A stretch of DNA of 64,000 bases from Sandaracinaceae bacterium (GTDB lineage Bacteria > Myxococcota_A > Polyangia > Polyangiales > Sandaracinaceae): NCBI GenBank assembly GCA_019637095.1, contig JAHBWG010000034.1, forward strand, positions 25,980 to 89,979, written 5' to 3'. The translations under genes and the position numbers were made by a program. This document shows, in pieces, positions 1 to 11,977 of this stretch. How positions within the stretch are numbered: the first letter of the stretch is position 1; every line of letters begins with the position of its first letter. The notes beneath the pieces are model-generated. The model ran no database searches, was not told the DNA's origin, and saw only the letters and a list, made by a program, of their open reading frames with translations.

Positions 1-1
1 C

Positions 2-739
2 GAGATGGACGGCACCGCGAGCGGCGACCTCGGCACGGCGGGCGCCTCCGCGACCGAGCTCGTCGTCACCGAGACGAGCGTGGCGCGCTTCACCGGGATG
101 GGCGCGAGCGCGTTCCAGGTCGGCACGTTCTCGACGATCCGCGACCTCCTGAACGACGCGATGGTGACGAACCTCGACAACAGCGGCGCGATGTTCGGGC
201 CCGGCGACTGGACGGGGGCGTTCCAGTGGATGGCCCGGCCGATCGCGGCGGGCGCGAGCACGAGCTTCACGATGACGATCGCGCTCACGGAGCTGGCGCC
301 GATGGACGCCGGCGTGCCGATGGACGCGGGCACCGCGGTCGACGCGGGCGCCGCGATGGACGCGGGCGAGGTCGCCGACGCGGGCGAGGCCACCGACGCG
401 GGTGAGGACGTCGACGCGGGTGAGGACGTCGACGCCGGTGAGGACGTCGACGCCGGTGAGGAGACCGACGCGGGCGCGGAGACGGACGCGGGCGCCGACG
501 CCGACGCGAGCGTGCCCCCGCCGGACGACGCGGGCGCGATGATGGGGATGGACGCGGGCGTCACGCCCTCGACCGACGGCGGCACGACGCCGGGCAGCGA
601 CGCGGGGCCGACGGATCCGGGCGGGAGCGACGGCTGCTCCTGCCGCGTGCAGGCCGATCCGCGCCCGAGCCCCGCCGGGCCGCTCGCCGCGATGCTCGCG
701 GTCGGCGCGCTCGCGTGGCGGCGCCGCCGCGCGCGCTGA
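2..739 (+). CDS. MYXO-CTERM-type surface protein, 5' end outside window
   Basis: The frame is open to the window edge, so the true start lies upstream and this is a C-terminal part of about 245 residues. The first ~95 visible residues are a Ser/Thr/Gly-rich beta-like domain of unknown family. They are followed by ~105 residues of a degenerate Asp-Ala-Gly repeat (V/T-DAGE units, bases ~300-620), probably an extended linker through the envelope. The end has a Cys-Ser-Cys-Arg motif, a short hydrophobic segment and a terminal Arg cluster (RRRRAR). That architecture is the known MYXO-CTERM sorting tail, whose Cys is thought to be processed for surface anchoring. The function of the head domain is not recognisable. 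A strong hairpin follows the stop codon. Confidence 0.75.
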   Translation, partial: EMDGTASGDLGTAGASATELVVTETSVARFTGMGASAFQVGTFSTIRDLLNDAMVTNLDNSGAMFGPGDWTGAFQWMARPIAAGASTSFTMTIALTELAPMDAGVPMDAGTAVDAGAAMDAGEVADAGEATDAGEDVDAGEDVDAGEDVDAGEETDAGAETDAGADADASVPPPDDAGAMMGMDAGVTPSTDGGTTPGSDAGPTDPGGSDGCSCRVQADPRPSPAGPLAAMLAVGALAWRRRRAR

Positions 740-754
740 GCCATCTCTGCCGCG

Positions 755-786
755 GCCTCGAAGACGCGGCGACGCGTCTTCGAGGC
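755..786. terminator. perfect 14-bp hairpin after the MYXO-CTERM gene
   Basis: Two perfectly complementary 14-base arms (755-768 and 773-786; left arm GCCTCGAAGACGCG) enclose the 4-base loop GCGA, a GNRA tetraloop. It sits 15 bases after the stop of the upstream gene and 25 bases before the mgtA -10 box. There is no T tract, as is common for GC-rich terminators, so termination is inferred from position and stability. Confidence 0.6.
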
Positions 787-811
787 GGCGTGAGCGCCGC
801 GACGTCCGAGG

Positions 812-817
812 TACGCT
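812..817 (+). promoter_or_regulatory. putative -10 box (TACGCT) of mgtA, leaderless configuration
   Basis: TACGCT lies six bases before the GTG start of mgtA, so a transcript starting at the usual distance would begin at or next to the start codon. No Shine-Dalgarno is visible and the -35 region is weak. The same spacing recurs at many genes in the window. Confidence 0.4.
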
Positions 818-823
818 GCGCGC

Positions 824-3340
<2,517 letters not shown>

Positions 3341-3349
<9 letters not shown>

Positions 3350-4432
3350 CGGCGCCGCCCGGTCGAACAGGGAGGCGTAGCGGCCGGAGAGCGCGTAGCG
3401 CGCGAGCGGCAGCAAGAGGCGGTGCGAGAGCCGCGGCGCGTGCGCGCTGCGCAGCGGTCCCAGCGGCCGCGACGAGCGCTCGATCGCGCGTAGGTACGCG
3501 CCGAAGCCGACGTAGGCCGTCGCCTCCCAGAGGAAACGGTTCACGACCCCGAGCGGCTGCTGCGGCGCGAGCGTCGCGCCCGCCGCCGCGACGTAGTCGC
3601 TCGACGCGAGCAGGCTCTCTGCGGCCAGCGCGCCCGAGGCCATCGCCTTGTGGATGCCGAAGCCCCAAACGAAGTCCTGCAGGCCCGCCGCTTCGCCCAC
3701 ACGAGGCCGGCGCGGCGCACCGAGCTCGGGGTGGAGACGGAAGGAGCCGTACCCGCCGAGCGGCGCCGCGTCGCGCACGTCGAGCCCGAGCTGGCGCGTC
3801 AAGATCGCTTGTGCGATCGAGAGCTGCTCCTTCGCGCGGTCGAACCCGCCGAAGCACACGACGCAGAGGCAGCCCCAGCCCTCGTGCACGAGGAGGTACG
3901 CGTAGCCGCGGTGCGCGGCGCGCGGGTGCACGAGGCCCACCGCGACGTCCGGCGACGAGGTGCGAAACCGGATCCCGGTCTCGACGCAGAACCGGTGCTT
4001 CGGGTCGGGCCCCGTGGCGACGACGTCCGCGCGCTCGGGCGCCACCGCGGAGCCGAGGTGGAGGCGCGCGCCGAGCGCCTGCGCCTGCTCGGCCAGCCCT
4101 CGCTCGAGGCTGCCCGGCCCGTCCCCGCGCGCGACGAGGTAGAACACCGGCCGCTCGCTCGCGACCGTCGCCACCCGCCGCCCGTTGCTCAGAAGCACCG
4201 AGCGCACCGGCTCGAAGAGGAAGCGCCGCTCGATCCCCCAGCGCGCGAGCGCCTCGGCGACGTCCTCGTCCGCCGACCAGTTCTCGACGCCGTGGTAGTC
4301 GCCGCAGAAGCGATGACCGAGCCGCTCGCGCCGCTCGTGGACGTCGACGCCGACGCCGGCGCGCGCGAGCACGATCGCGCACGTGAGCCCGGCCGGCCCG
4401 GCGCCGGCGATCTGCACGCGCGGCGCGCTCAC
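3341..4432 (-). CDS. FAD-dependent oxidoreductase, geranylgeranyl-reductase-like
   Basis: A 363-residue flavoprotein. Residues ~7-32 form the N-terminal Rossmann dinucleotide fold (GAGPAGLTCAIVLARAG, ending in the Glu of HER that binds the adenosine ribose). A second FAD-contact region, 'GFGIHKAMASGALAAESLL' (~245-265), resembles the GG-reductase/lycopene-cyclase superfamily. The C-terminal ~90 residues are basic and partly amphipathic, suggesting membrane association. The GTG start overlaps the stop of the upstream fusion flavoprotein by four bases (GTGA), so translation is coupled and the two proteins probably act on the same substrate. The family reduces or hydroxylates isoprenoid-type lipids; the substrate here is unknown. 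Confidence 0.75.
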
Positions 4433-7400
4433 AACAGCGTCTCGTTCTCGCCCCAGAGGGGGTAGCCCGCGCCGAGCAGCTTGCGCGCGGCGATGCGGCC
4501 GCTGGTCACCGCCGCCTCGAGCGCGCCGGCGTTCATGCCGTTGTCCGTCCAGTCGCCCGCGAGGAGCAGGTTCGCGAACGTCAGCGCGTCGGGCCGCAGG
4601 CGGCTCGTGATCGTGCCCGCGAAGGAGGTGACGTAGCGCTCGGACGCCGAGACGTTGCCGCGGAAGTACTGCGCGAGCAGGCGCGCCTCGCCGCGCGCGC
4701 CGCGCGGGTCCGCCAGCTTGTCCCAGTCGATCGCGCCGTTCACGACCAGCCCCGGGAAGAGGTACGCGACGTTCTCCTTCGTCCACTCGACGCCGTAGCG
4801 CGTAGCCGCCTCGCGCACGCGCGCCATCAGCCCCGGCACCGGCGTGTCGCAGCCGGGCGGCAGATCGGGCGGCGGAGGCAGCGCGCCGCAGAAGTACACG
4901 CTGCTCTGGGGCGTCGCGTCCTTCGGCCAGCGCTCCGTCGCGATCACGTGGCTCATGTCGTCGACGGTGCCGAGGTCGTCGACGTAGGAGCCGACGAGCG
5001 GCGCCTCGTCGGAGCCCGAGCGCGCCTTCCAGCCGCCGAGCGCCTCGGTCGTCTCCGTCATCCAGAGCTCCATCGCGCGCGTCGGCACGCCGGTCACGTT
5101 CGCGAGCATCTCCTCCCAGCGCGGGCTCACCGCCGCGAGGGGTGCGGTGATCTGGCCGAGCGCGGGCGCGGGGATGGCGAGCACGAGCGCGTCGAAGTCC
5201 CGGCCCGCGACGAGCTCGATCGTGGCCACGTCGGGCCACGTCGTGTAGCTGGACTCGAGGTCGAAGCCGCCGCCGGGCAGCTCGTCCGAGCCCCGCAGCG
5301 CCTCGCCCTGCGCGAGCTGGTGGTAGTCGGGCTTCTCGCCGAAGCAGCGGATGCCCGCGACGTTCTTCAGCGGCGCGTACGGCGAGCCGTTCGTCGTCGC
5401 CTGCACGCCGATGCGCACCTTGTCGATGCGCGTCCCGTCGCTCGACGGGACGAGCTCGCGCACGCGGTGGAAGAAGTGGAACGCGGTGCCCGGCGCGCGC
5501 CTTCGGATCGCCTCGTAGTACGGGACGATCGCGGTCTCGCCCATGCCGGCGGCCATGTCGTAGGTGATGTTGCCGACGTAGCGGAGCACGAGGCGCGTGA
5601 GCCCGACGACCGCGACGCCCGCGGCCAGGTTCGGCCGGCTGGAGTCGCCGTTCTCGAACGCGAAGACCAGCTCGTACACCATCCGCAGCGGACCCGATTC
5701 GCGCGTGACCTTCGTGAGCTTGCCGAGCACGGCGTTGGCGTCGAGCCACGCGGTGAGCTCCTGCGTGTCGAGCGAGCGGACGGGCTGGCCGGAGAGGAGC
5801 AGGCGGCCGAGGCCCAGGCCGAACGCGGTGAGCAGCTCGACGGTGATCCAGAGCTTGCGGACGGGGAAGCTGCTCTCGACCTCGCCCTTCACGAGCTCCC
5901 AGATCGTCTTCTCGAGCAGCGTGATCAGGTCGGTCGCGAGGTCGGCGGGGGCGCCGGCGCCCGCGTCGATGGCCGCGTTGATCTCCGCGGCCGCCGCCTC
6001 GAAGGGCTTCACGGCGAGGTGCTCGGCCAGCTGATCGAGCAGCGGGTGCCCCGCGAGGATCTCGTGGACCACGCGCTCGAGGTAGCCGAACAGCGCGGTG
6101 ATCACGTCGCGCCAATCGAACGCCCACCCGGGCTCGCCCATCAACGCGCGGGCGCGATCACCCGGGATCCCGTCGCGCTCGCCGAAGTGGAATGGCCAGT
6201 CGTGCCAGCCGTCGCGCATCTTCTCCTGCAAGACGAGCGTCGTGCGCCCGATGAACGCCTCCTGCCAGGTCGCGAGCGGGGTGCCGGGCGGCCGCGCGAG
6301 CAGCTCGTACGCCGCGCGGATCTGGTCGAAGAAGTTCTCGTAGAAGCCCATCGGCAGGTGCAGGCCGTGCTCGAGGTTGCGCTCCCACGCCGCGCCGTCG
6401 CGCGCGCTCGCGCACTTGCCGCCCAGCCGCCAGCCCATCGTGTGCACCGAGATCTCGAACCGATCCGGGTGCGCCGCGAGATCGAGCGCGGCCGCGAGGG
6501 CCGACGGCCCGCCGCCGAGGATCGCCACGCGCTGCTTGCCCTTCGGCAGCTCCATGTCGAAGTCGAAGTCGACCTCGAACGCGAACTTCACGTCGAGCGT
6601 CTGCGCGCCCTGGCCACCGCCGTTGCCGAGGCCGAGCTCCTGGGCGATCGGGTGGCTGGCGAAGTCCGCGAGCCACACGTGGTGCTCGCCGATTAGAGGC
6701 CACGCGCCGCGCAGCCCCGAGAGCGGCAGGACTCCGTCGGCGACGAACACCTCCTGCACGACCGCGCGCGAGTTGTCGTAGGCGTCGCGCAGCTGCTTGA
6801 GGAACACCGTCGGCACGCGCAGGCCGCCGCCCTCGAGCGTCTCCGGCAACAGGTGCGCGATCTCCTCCTCTGCGAAGAGCGCCGCGTCCTTCACGAGCCC
6901 CTGGGCGACGCCGCGCAGCAGCTCGGTCGGCGTCGCCCACGGCGCGCCGCGCTCGGACTTGCCCGAGCGGATCTCGAAGACGCGGCGGTTGACGAGCTCG
7001 CTGTCGCGCGCCGGGATGACCCACGCGTCGACGTGCGTCAGCGCGCGCGCGTGCGTGACCTTCGTGTCGTCGCCGTCGGAGAACGAGGTGCCGATCTCCT
7101 TGCGGAACGCGAGCACCTCGCGGCCGGTGATCATGGGCCAGTCGTTGTTGACCCAGAGGTAGGGCATGAACGTGGCGACGCCGCTCGGGAGCTTCGCGCC
7201 CGGCGCGTACCGCAACACGGGCATCTGGAACGCGCCGTCGATCTCGTGCATGTACCCGAGGCTCGGATCGCCCGCGCTGACGTGCTCCATGTTCAGCATC
7301 GTCAAGAGCACGGTGCGACCGAGCGGCCTGTAGATCCACGGAGAGCCGGGCCGGTTGAGATACCGGTCGCACGTCGCCTGGAGCGCGGCGGGATCGCCCT

Positions 7401-7506
7401 CGAGCGCGAACGCGCGCAGGGTGACGCCCCGCTGGTGGTAGGGGCCGGCGAGGGCGAGGTCGTAGCCCGTCGGGCGCTCGACGTAGGGGGGAAGCTGAGT
7501 TGACAC
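4429..7506 (-). CDS. fusion of acetoacetate-decarboxylase-like domain and phytoene-desaturase-like flavoprotein
   Basis: A protein of 1025 residues. Residues ~1-320 resemble the acetoacetate decarboxylase-like beta-cone fold. Residues ~325-1010 are an FAD/NAD(P)-binding amine-oxidase/phytoene-desaturase-type enzyme. The Rossmann motif is 'VAILGGGPSALAAALDL', followed by 'GWRLGGKC', and the C-terminal FAD motif is 'LLLAGDWTDNGMNAGALEAA'. The GTG at 7506 was chosen because GAGGAG lies about 6 bases upstream; the frame extends further without support. The gene overlaps the next flavoprotein by four bases. Family knowledge suggests desaturation, isomerisation or dehydroxylation of a lipid or terpenoid. 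The decarboxylase-like domain may bind or process a keto-lipid. Substrate and pathway cannot be read from sequence. Confidence 0.75.
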   Translation of the reverse strand: MSTQLPPYVERPTGYDLALAGPYHQRGVTLRAFALEGDPAALQATCDRYLNRPGSPWIYRPLGRTVLLTMLNMEHVSAGDPSLGYMHEIDGAFQMPVLRYAPGAKLPSGVATFMPYLWVNNDWPMITGREVLAFRKEIGTSFSDGDDTKVTHARALTHVDAWVIPARDSELVNRRVFEIRSGKSERGAPWATPTELLRGVAQGLVKDAALFAEEEIAHLLPETLEGGGLRVPTVFLKQLRDAYDNSRAVVQEVFVADGVLPLSGLRGAWPLIGEHHVWLADFASHPIAQELGLGNGGGQGAQTLDVKFAFEVDFDFDMELPKGKQRVAILGGGPSALAAALDLAAHPDRFEISVHTMGWRLGGKCASARDGAAWERNLEHGLHLPMGFYENFFDQIRAAYELLARPPGTPLATWQEAFIGRTTLVLQEKMRDGWHDWPFHFGERDGIPGDRARALMGEPGWAFDWRDVITALFGYLERVVHEILAGHPLLDQLAEHLAVKPFEAAAAEINAAIDAGAGAPADLATDLITLLEKTIWELVKGEVESSFPVRKLWITVELLTAFGLGLGRLLLSGQPVRSLDTQELTAWLDANAVLGKLTKVTRESGPLRMVYELVFAFENGDSSRPNLAAGVAVVGLTRLVLRYVGNITYDMAAGMGETAIVPYYEAIRRRAPGTAFHFFHRVRELVPSSDGTRIDKVRIGVQATTNGSPYAPLKNVAGIRCFGEKPDYHQLAQGEALRGSDELPGGGFDLESSYTTWPDVATIELVAGRDFDALVLAIPAPALGQITAPLAAVSPRWEEMLANVTGVPTRAMELWMTETTEALGGWKARSGSDEAPLVGSYVDDLGTVDDMSHVIATERWPKDATPQSSVYFCGALPPPPDLPPGCDTPVPGLMARVREAATRYGVEWTKENVAYLFPGLVVNGAIDWDKLADPRGARGEARLLAQYFRGNVSASERYVTSFAGTITSRLRPDALTFANLLLAGDWTDNGMNAGALEAAVTSGRIAARKLLGAGYPLWGENETLL

Positions 7507-7585
7507 AGGGGCTCCTCGGTCGCGGGGGGCGCGCCAGGATAGCCCGCGCGCGCCTCGGCTCGCGAGCTGGTATCGTCGGAGCACG

Positions 7586-7912
7586 ATGTCGCGCGCCGCC
7601 CTCGCGCTGTCGGGAGCGCTCGCCCTCGCGGGCTGCCAGTCCCGGCCGGTCGCGGCGTGCATGGAGACGGTCGACGTCCTCGCCGACGCGTTCGAGCGCT
7701 GCGGTGAGACCACCCCGCGCGCCGACCTCGAGGCGGAGATCGAGGCGGCCGCCACGATGCGGATGGGGTGCCGGTCCGTCGTCGGCATCCGAGACGAGCG
7801 CGCGCTGCGTCGCGAGTGCTTCCCCGCGCTCGAGGCGATCGACTGCGCGACCCTGACCGGCGGCGCCGTCCCCGAGCCGTGCCGCGCGCAGATCCTCGTC
7901 CGCGCCGAGTAG
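7586..7912 (+). CDS. small cysteine-rich lipoprotein
   Basis: A 108-residue protein with a lipoprotein signal peptide ending in the lipobox LALAGC (Cys17). The mature part has six further cysteines (25, 39, 62, 78, 87, 99), enough for three disulfides, consistent with a small helical periplasmic or surface domain. It is divergent from the fusion flavoprotein. A TATCGT box lies nine bases before the ATG, close to a leaderless arrangement. I recognise no family with assigned function. Confidence 0.7.
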   Translation: MSRAALALSGALALAGCQSRPVAACMETVDVLADAFERCGETTPRADLEAEIEAAATMRMGCRSVVGIRDERALRRECFPALEAIDCATLTGGAVPEPCRAQILVRAE

Positions 7913-7913
7913 C

Positions 7914-10900
7914 TCAGGAGACCGCGAGCGCGTCCGCGGTCGCGCCGATGCGCTCGAGGAGCGCGTCGAGCGACTGCTGGTGCGCGCGGCCCGCCTCGCT
8001 CGTCTCGCCGTGGAGCGCGCTCAAGCGCGCGTGCCCGAGCGCCTCGGCGTACGGCATGCCGCGCCGCGCGGCGAGCGCCACCGCCTCGCCGAGCACCTTG
8101 CGCGCGCGCTTCTCGCGCCCCTCGATCGCGGCGAGCTCACCCGCCGCCAGGAGCTCGTACGGCTTGCCGATCGGGAAGACGAAGGAGTAGCGCCCGAAGT
8201 CTTTCACGGCAGCGAGCGCCGCCGCGCGCGCCGCCGGCCACTCGGGCCCGCCCTTGGCGCGCCGCGCGACCACGAGCCGTACGCGGCCCGCCGCGATGTA
8301 GCCGCTGAGCTCGCTGAACACCGCCGGCGGCGCCTCGCGGATGCGGCGCGTCGTCTCGTCCGCCGCCGCGACGGCCGCTTCGAGGTCCCCCGCGGCGAGG
8401 TGCACCTGCGCGAGCAGGCCGTGGCAGATGAGCTCGCTGATCGGCTCGGGCACCTCGCGGTAGAGCGCGAGCGCGCGCTCGACACAGGCGCGCCCGCGCT
8501 CGATCTCGCCGAGCAAGATCCAGCTCCGTCCGGCGCCGTAGAGGCCCCACGCCTCGTGCTGGAGGTTCGCGCGCCGGCGACCGGACTGGTAGACGCGCTC
8601 GAAGCGCTCGCCCGAAGCGCGCAGCTCGCCCGTGAGGTACTCGAGGTTGGCCGCCGCCGTCTCGACCACCTCGAGCTCCTGGAGATCGTGCACCTCGTGG
8701 GCGAGGCGGCGCGCCTCGTCGATCGACGCGCGCGCGACGTCCCATGCCCCGTTGCCGAGCTGGTAGACGGCGTGCGCGTACCCTATGAACACGGCGCTGC
8801 GCTCGTCGCCGTGCTGCTCGGCGGTCTGGCGGGCGCGCGCGAAGTAGCGAGCGCCGAGGGCCTCGAGCCTCGCGACGCCGAGCGAGAACCCGAGCATCGC
8901 GTAGCAGCGGGCGACGCCCTCGCGGGTGCGCCCGCGCTCGGCGTGGTTCACCGAGATGAGCGTGCACGCGAGCATCTGCACGCCCTTGCGCTGCCACATG
9001 AAGCCCTCGCTCAACCGCTGCGCGGCGAGCGCCACCGTGTCGTGCGCCTCGGGCGCGCACGTGGCCGTGCCGACGCCGAGCGCCTGCGCCGCCGCACCCG
9101 TCGCGAGCGCCCAACCCCAGCCGGCGCCCGAGCCGGGCACGCGGACCCCGAGCGCCTCCATCGCGCCCGAGAGACGCGCCGCCGACCCGGTGAGGTCTCC
9201 GAGCGCGTACAGCGCGACGCCGAGATGGCACGACCACCGCGCACGTCGGACCTCGTCGAGCCCGTGCTCCGCGAGCGCGGTGGGATCTTCGATCGCGAGC
9301 AGCCGCTCGTAGTGAGACGCGGCCTCGCGGCTCGCGCCGGTCCGCAGCGCGCGCTCCGCCGCGCGCTCCGCATGGCGGATCATCGCGCCGAGCTCCCCCG
9401 CGTGCTGGAAGTGGTGCGCCAAGAGGGCGTCGTCGGCGCCCCCGGCCGCCTCGAGCCAGCGCGCGACGCGACCGTGGAGCTCCCGGCGCTGCGCGAACGG
9501 CATGCGCGAGTAGACCGCCGCGCGCGTCAGGTCGTGGTGAAACGCGAAGCCGTCCTCTGCGCGGTCGAGCAGCGAGAGCGCCGCGAGCCGATCGAGATCG
9601 TCTGCGAGCTCGGCGGCGCCGCGGCCGGTCGGGTGCACCTCGCGGACGTCGTCGGTGGTGAAGCGCGCGCCGAGGAGGCTCGCGACCTTCAGCGCGAGCG
9701 TGGCCTCCGCCCCGAGGTGCTCGAGGCGGCGGGCGACGAGCCCCTCGACGGTGTCCGGGAGCTCGACGGCGTCGAACGCGGGCGCGCCCACGGGGACGCG
9801 GCAGTCGCGGCCCACCATCTTGACGCACCCCGCCTGCCGCAGCGCGAGCGCGAGCTCGCCGCTCACGAGCGGGTGGCCGGCGCCGCGCGCGTGCACGAAC
9901 TCGATGAGGGCGGGCGGCAGGTCGTCGGCGTCGAGCGCCGCGAGCAGGAGCGAACGCAGGCCCTCGCGAGGGAGCGGATCGAGCCGCATCCGCTCGTCCG
10001 GGTCGCGCAGCGCGGCGCGCGCGCTCGGGTCGAGCGCGTCCCAAGCGTACGGCCGGGTGACGACGACGACGAAGTGCGGCGCGAGCGAGGCGCGCAGCCC
10101 GGCCAGGAGCGTCCACGACGCCGAGTCGAGCCAGTGCGCGTCCTCCGCCACGAGCACGAGCGGCTGCTCGTCGAGGGTGCGCGCGAGCACGTCGCCGACG
10201 AGCTCGACGATCGCCAACGTGCGCGCAGGGCCCGCGAGCTGCCGGGTCAGCGGGGTGTCTTGCGCGGCGATCCCCAGCGCCTCGAGGAGGAGCGGCGCGC
10301 GCTCGTCGGGGACACCGAGCCCGCGGAGCCGCGTCTCGTCCGCGTCGTGCAACGCGAAGAGGTCGCGCAACGCGCCACGCCACGCGGCGTAGGGCGAGGC
10401 GAGCTCGACCGGGTCCCCCGCCGCGACGAGCAGGCGCAGGCCGCGCTCGCGCGCGTCGCGCAGGTGCTCGCGCAGGAGCGAGGACTTGCCGATCCCCGCC
10501 TCGCCCTCGACCACCACGAGCGGCGAGCGCCCGTCGGGCGCGCGCTCGAGCCAGCGCGCGAGGGCACGTCGTTCCCTCGTCCGCCCGAACAGATCGCCCT
10601 CCGGCGGCGGCGAAGACGTGCGCTCGACCGCGAGCGGGCGGCGCGCGAGGACGGGCTCGGTCTTGCCCTTGAGGCGCAGGCTCTCGCCCTCGTCGAACCC
10701 GACGCGGTGCCCCGCCGCCTCCGCCGTCGCGCCGTAGACGAGGATCTCCCCGTCCGCGGCGTGCTGCATGAGCCGCGCGGCGACGATCACGCGCTCACCG
10801 ATCACCGCGTACTCGGCGCGCCGCGCGTTGCCGCGGATCCCGCACAGCGTCCGGCCGCTCGCGACCCCGCAGCCGACGCGCACGCCCTCGCACGCGAGGC

Positions 10901-11816
10901 GCCCGACCGCCGCGTTCGCGGCGCGCACCGCGCGCGCCGCGTCGTCTTCGTGCGCCGCGCCGGGCACGCCCCACGCGGCGAGCACCGTCGTCGCCTTGTC
11001 GTCGCACACGACCTGGCTGACGAAGCCACCGAAGCGCGCGACCTCCTCCTGCGCGACGCGCACGGCGGCGTCGAGACGGGTGAAGCGCGCGGCCTCGTCG
11101 AGATCGATCCCGCGCAGGCCGAAGAACACGATCGTCGCGTGGCGCAGCTCCGCGAGCCACTCCATGTGACCCGCCTCGGCGGCCGTCAGGACCGGCAGCG
11201 GCGCGAGGGCGCGGAGCCGCGCGACGTCGAGCGGCGCGGCCGGCGACGCGGCGACGGCTCGCGCACGGCGCGCCGCATCGCCGAGCGCGCGCGCCGCCTC
11301 GGTCCACGCGAGCTGCCCCGTCGCGGACGCGGAGCAGGCGGCGGCGGTCGCGACGACCTCGGCGCCGCCGAGCGCGACGAGCGCGCGGCCCTCGTGACCG
11401 CCGAGCGCGCCGCCGCTCACCACGCCAGCCCCGACGGCGACCTTGAGGCCGAGCTCCGCGCCCGCCTCGTCGCGGCGCAAGAGCGCCTCCGCGCAGCGGA
11501 CGGCGCCGCCGAGCGCCGGCGCGAGCTCGCCGTCGTCCGCGTACCAGAGCGCCTGGATCGCGTCGCCCGCGAAGGCGACGACCTCTCCGCCCGCCTCCGC
11601 GACCTCGTCGATGACGAGGCCGAGGCGCGCGTCGAGCATCTGCCCGAGCTGCTCGGCGCCGAGCGCGCCGCGCTGCGCGAGCCGCTCGGACAGGGCCGTG
11701 AAGCCCGTGAGATCGGCGACGAGCACCGCCGCGGGGAGCCGGCGCCAGGCCCCTGGCGCGGCCGCGATGGCGCCGACGAGCCGGGTGGGAACATAGCGCT
11801 CGAGCGCCTCGGTCAC
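7914..11816 (-). CDS. tandem class III cyclase / AAA-type NTPase / TPR protein (soluble adenylyl cyclase-like)
   Basis: About 1300 residues. Cyclase homology domain 1 (~15-170) keeps the two metal-binding Asp positions (ADLTGF and FAGDAIQA). Domain 2 (~215-370) has FFGLRG where the first Asp should be, plus the DDKATTV stretch and Gly-rich end seen in the second domain of soluble adenylyl cyclases. An NTPase domain follows with Walker A GEAGIGKSS (~437) and a Walker B-like LVLVAEDAHWLD. The remaining ~500 residues are TPR/helical repeats. The order matches mammalian ADCY10 and related myxobacterial proteins, so cAMP synthesis controlled by an internal STAND-like module is likely. I chose GTG 11816, with GGAG eight bases upstream. 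A TTG at 11861 would add 15 residues. No membrane segments. Confidence 0.85.
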   Translation of the reverse strand: MTEALERYVPTRLVGAIAAAPGAWRRLPAAVLVADLTGFTALSERLAQRGALGAEQLGQMLDARLGLVIDEVAEAGGEVVAFAGDAIQALWYADDGELAPALGGAVRCAEALLRRDEAGAELGLKVAVGAGVVSGGALGGHEGRALVALGGAEVVATAAACSASATGQLAWTEAARALGDAARRARAVAASPAAPLDVARLRALAPLPVLTAAEAGHMEWLAELRHATIVFFGLRGIDLDEAARFTRLDAAVRVAQEEVARFGGFVSQVVCDDKATTVLAAWGVPGAAHEDDAARAVRAANAAVGRLACEGVRVGCGVASGRTLCGIRGNARRAEYAVIGERVIVAARLMQHAADGEILVYGATAEAAGHRVGFDEGESLRLKGKTEPVLARRPLAVERTSSPPPEGDLFGRTRERRALARWLERAPDGRSPLVVVEGEAGIGKSSLLREHLRDARERGLRLLVAAGDPVELASPYAAWRGALRDLFALHDADETRLRGLGVPDERAPLLLEALGIAAQDTPLTRQLAGPARTLAIVELVGDVLARTLDEQPLVLVAEDAHWLDSASWTLLAGLRASLAPHFVVVVTRPYAWDALDPSARAALRDPDERMRLDPLPREGLRSLLLAALDADDLPPALIEFVHARGAGHPLVSGELALALRQAGCVKMVGRDCRVPVGAPAFDAVELPDTVEGLVARRLEHLGAEATLALKVASLLGARFTTDDVREVHPTGRGAAELADDLDRLAALSLLDRAEDGFAFHHDLTRAAVYSRMPFAQRRELHGRVARWLEAAGGADDALLAHHFQHAGELGAMIRHAERAAERALRTGASREAASHYERLLAIEDPTALAEHGLDEVRRARWSCHLGVALYALGDLTGSAARLSGAMEALGVRVPGSGAGWGWALATGAAAQALGVGTATCAPEAHDTVALAAQRLSEGFMWQRKGVQMLACTLISVNHAERGRTREGVARCYAMLGFSLGVARLEALGARYFARARQTAEQHGDERSAVFIGYAHAVYQLGNGAWDVARASIDEARRLAHEVHDLQELEVVETAAANLEYLTGELRASGERFERVYQSGRRRANLQHEAWGLYGAGRSWILLGEIERGRACVERALALYREVPEPISELICHGLLAQVHLAAGDLEAAVAAADETTRRIREAPPAVFSELSGYIAAGRVRLVVARRAKGGPEWPAARAAALAAVKDFGRYSFVFPIGKPYELLAAGELAAIEGREKRARKVLGEAVALAARRGMPYAEALGHARLSALHGETSEAGRAHQQSLDALLERIGATADALAVS

Positions 11817-11977
11817 GCGCGCTGCTCCATCGAGATCCCCAGGCGAGCGAGGATCTCGCAAGAGCGCCGCCGATGTAAAGCGACCTGCGGTGCGCCGACA
11901 CGCCGCCCCGCGCGAGCGCGCCCCACGCGACCCCTCCTCGCGCGCCTCGCGGCCTGATACGCTGGCGTTCCCCGAAC

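Noticed and set aside
7980..11957. A 1325-codon open frame antisense to the cyclase gene
   Set aside because: Arg/Ala/Leu-rich low-information translation, typical of the complementary strand of GC-rich genes. The cyclase has clear domains.
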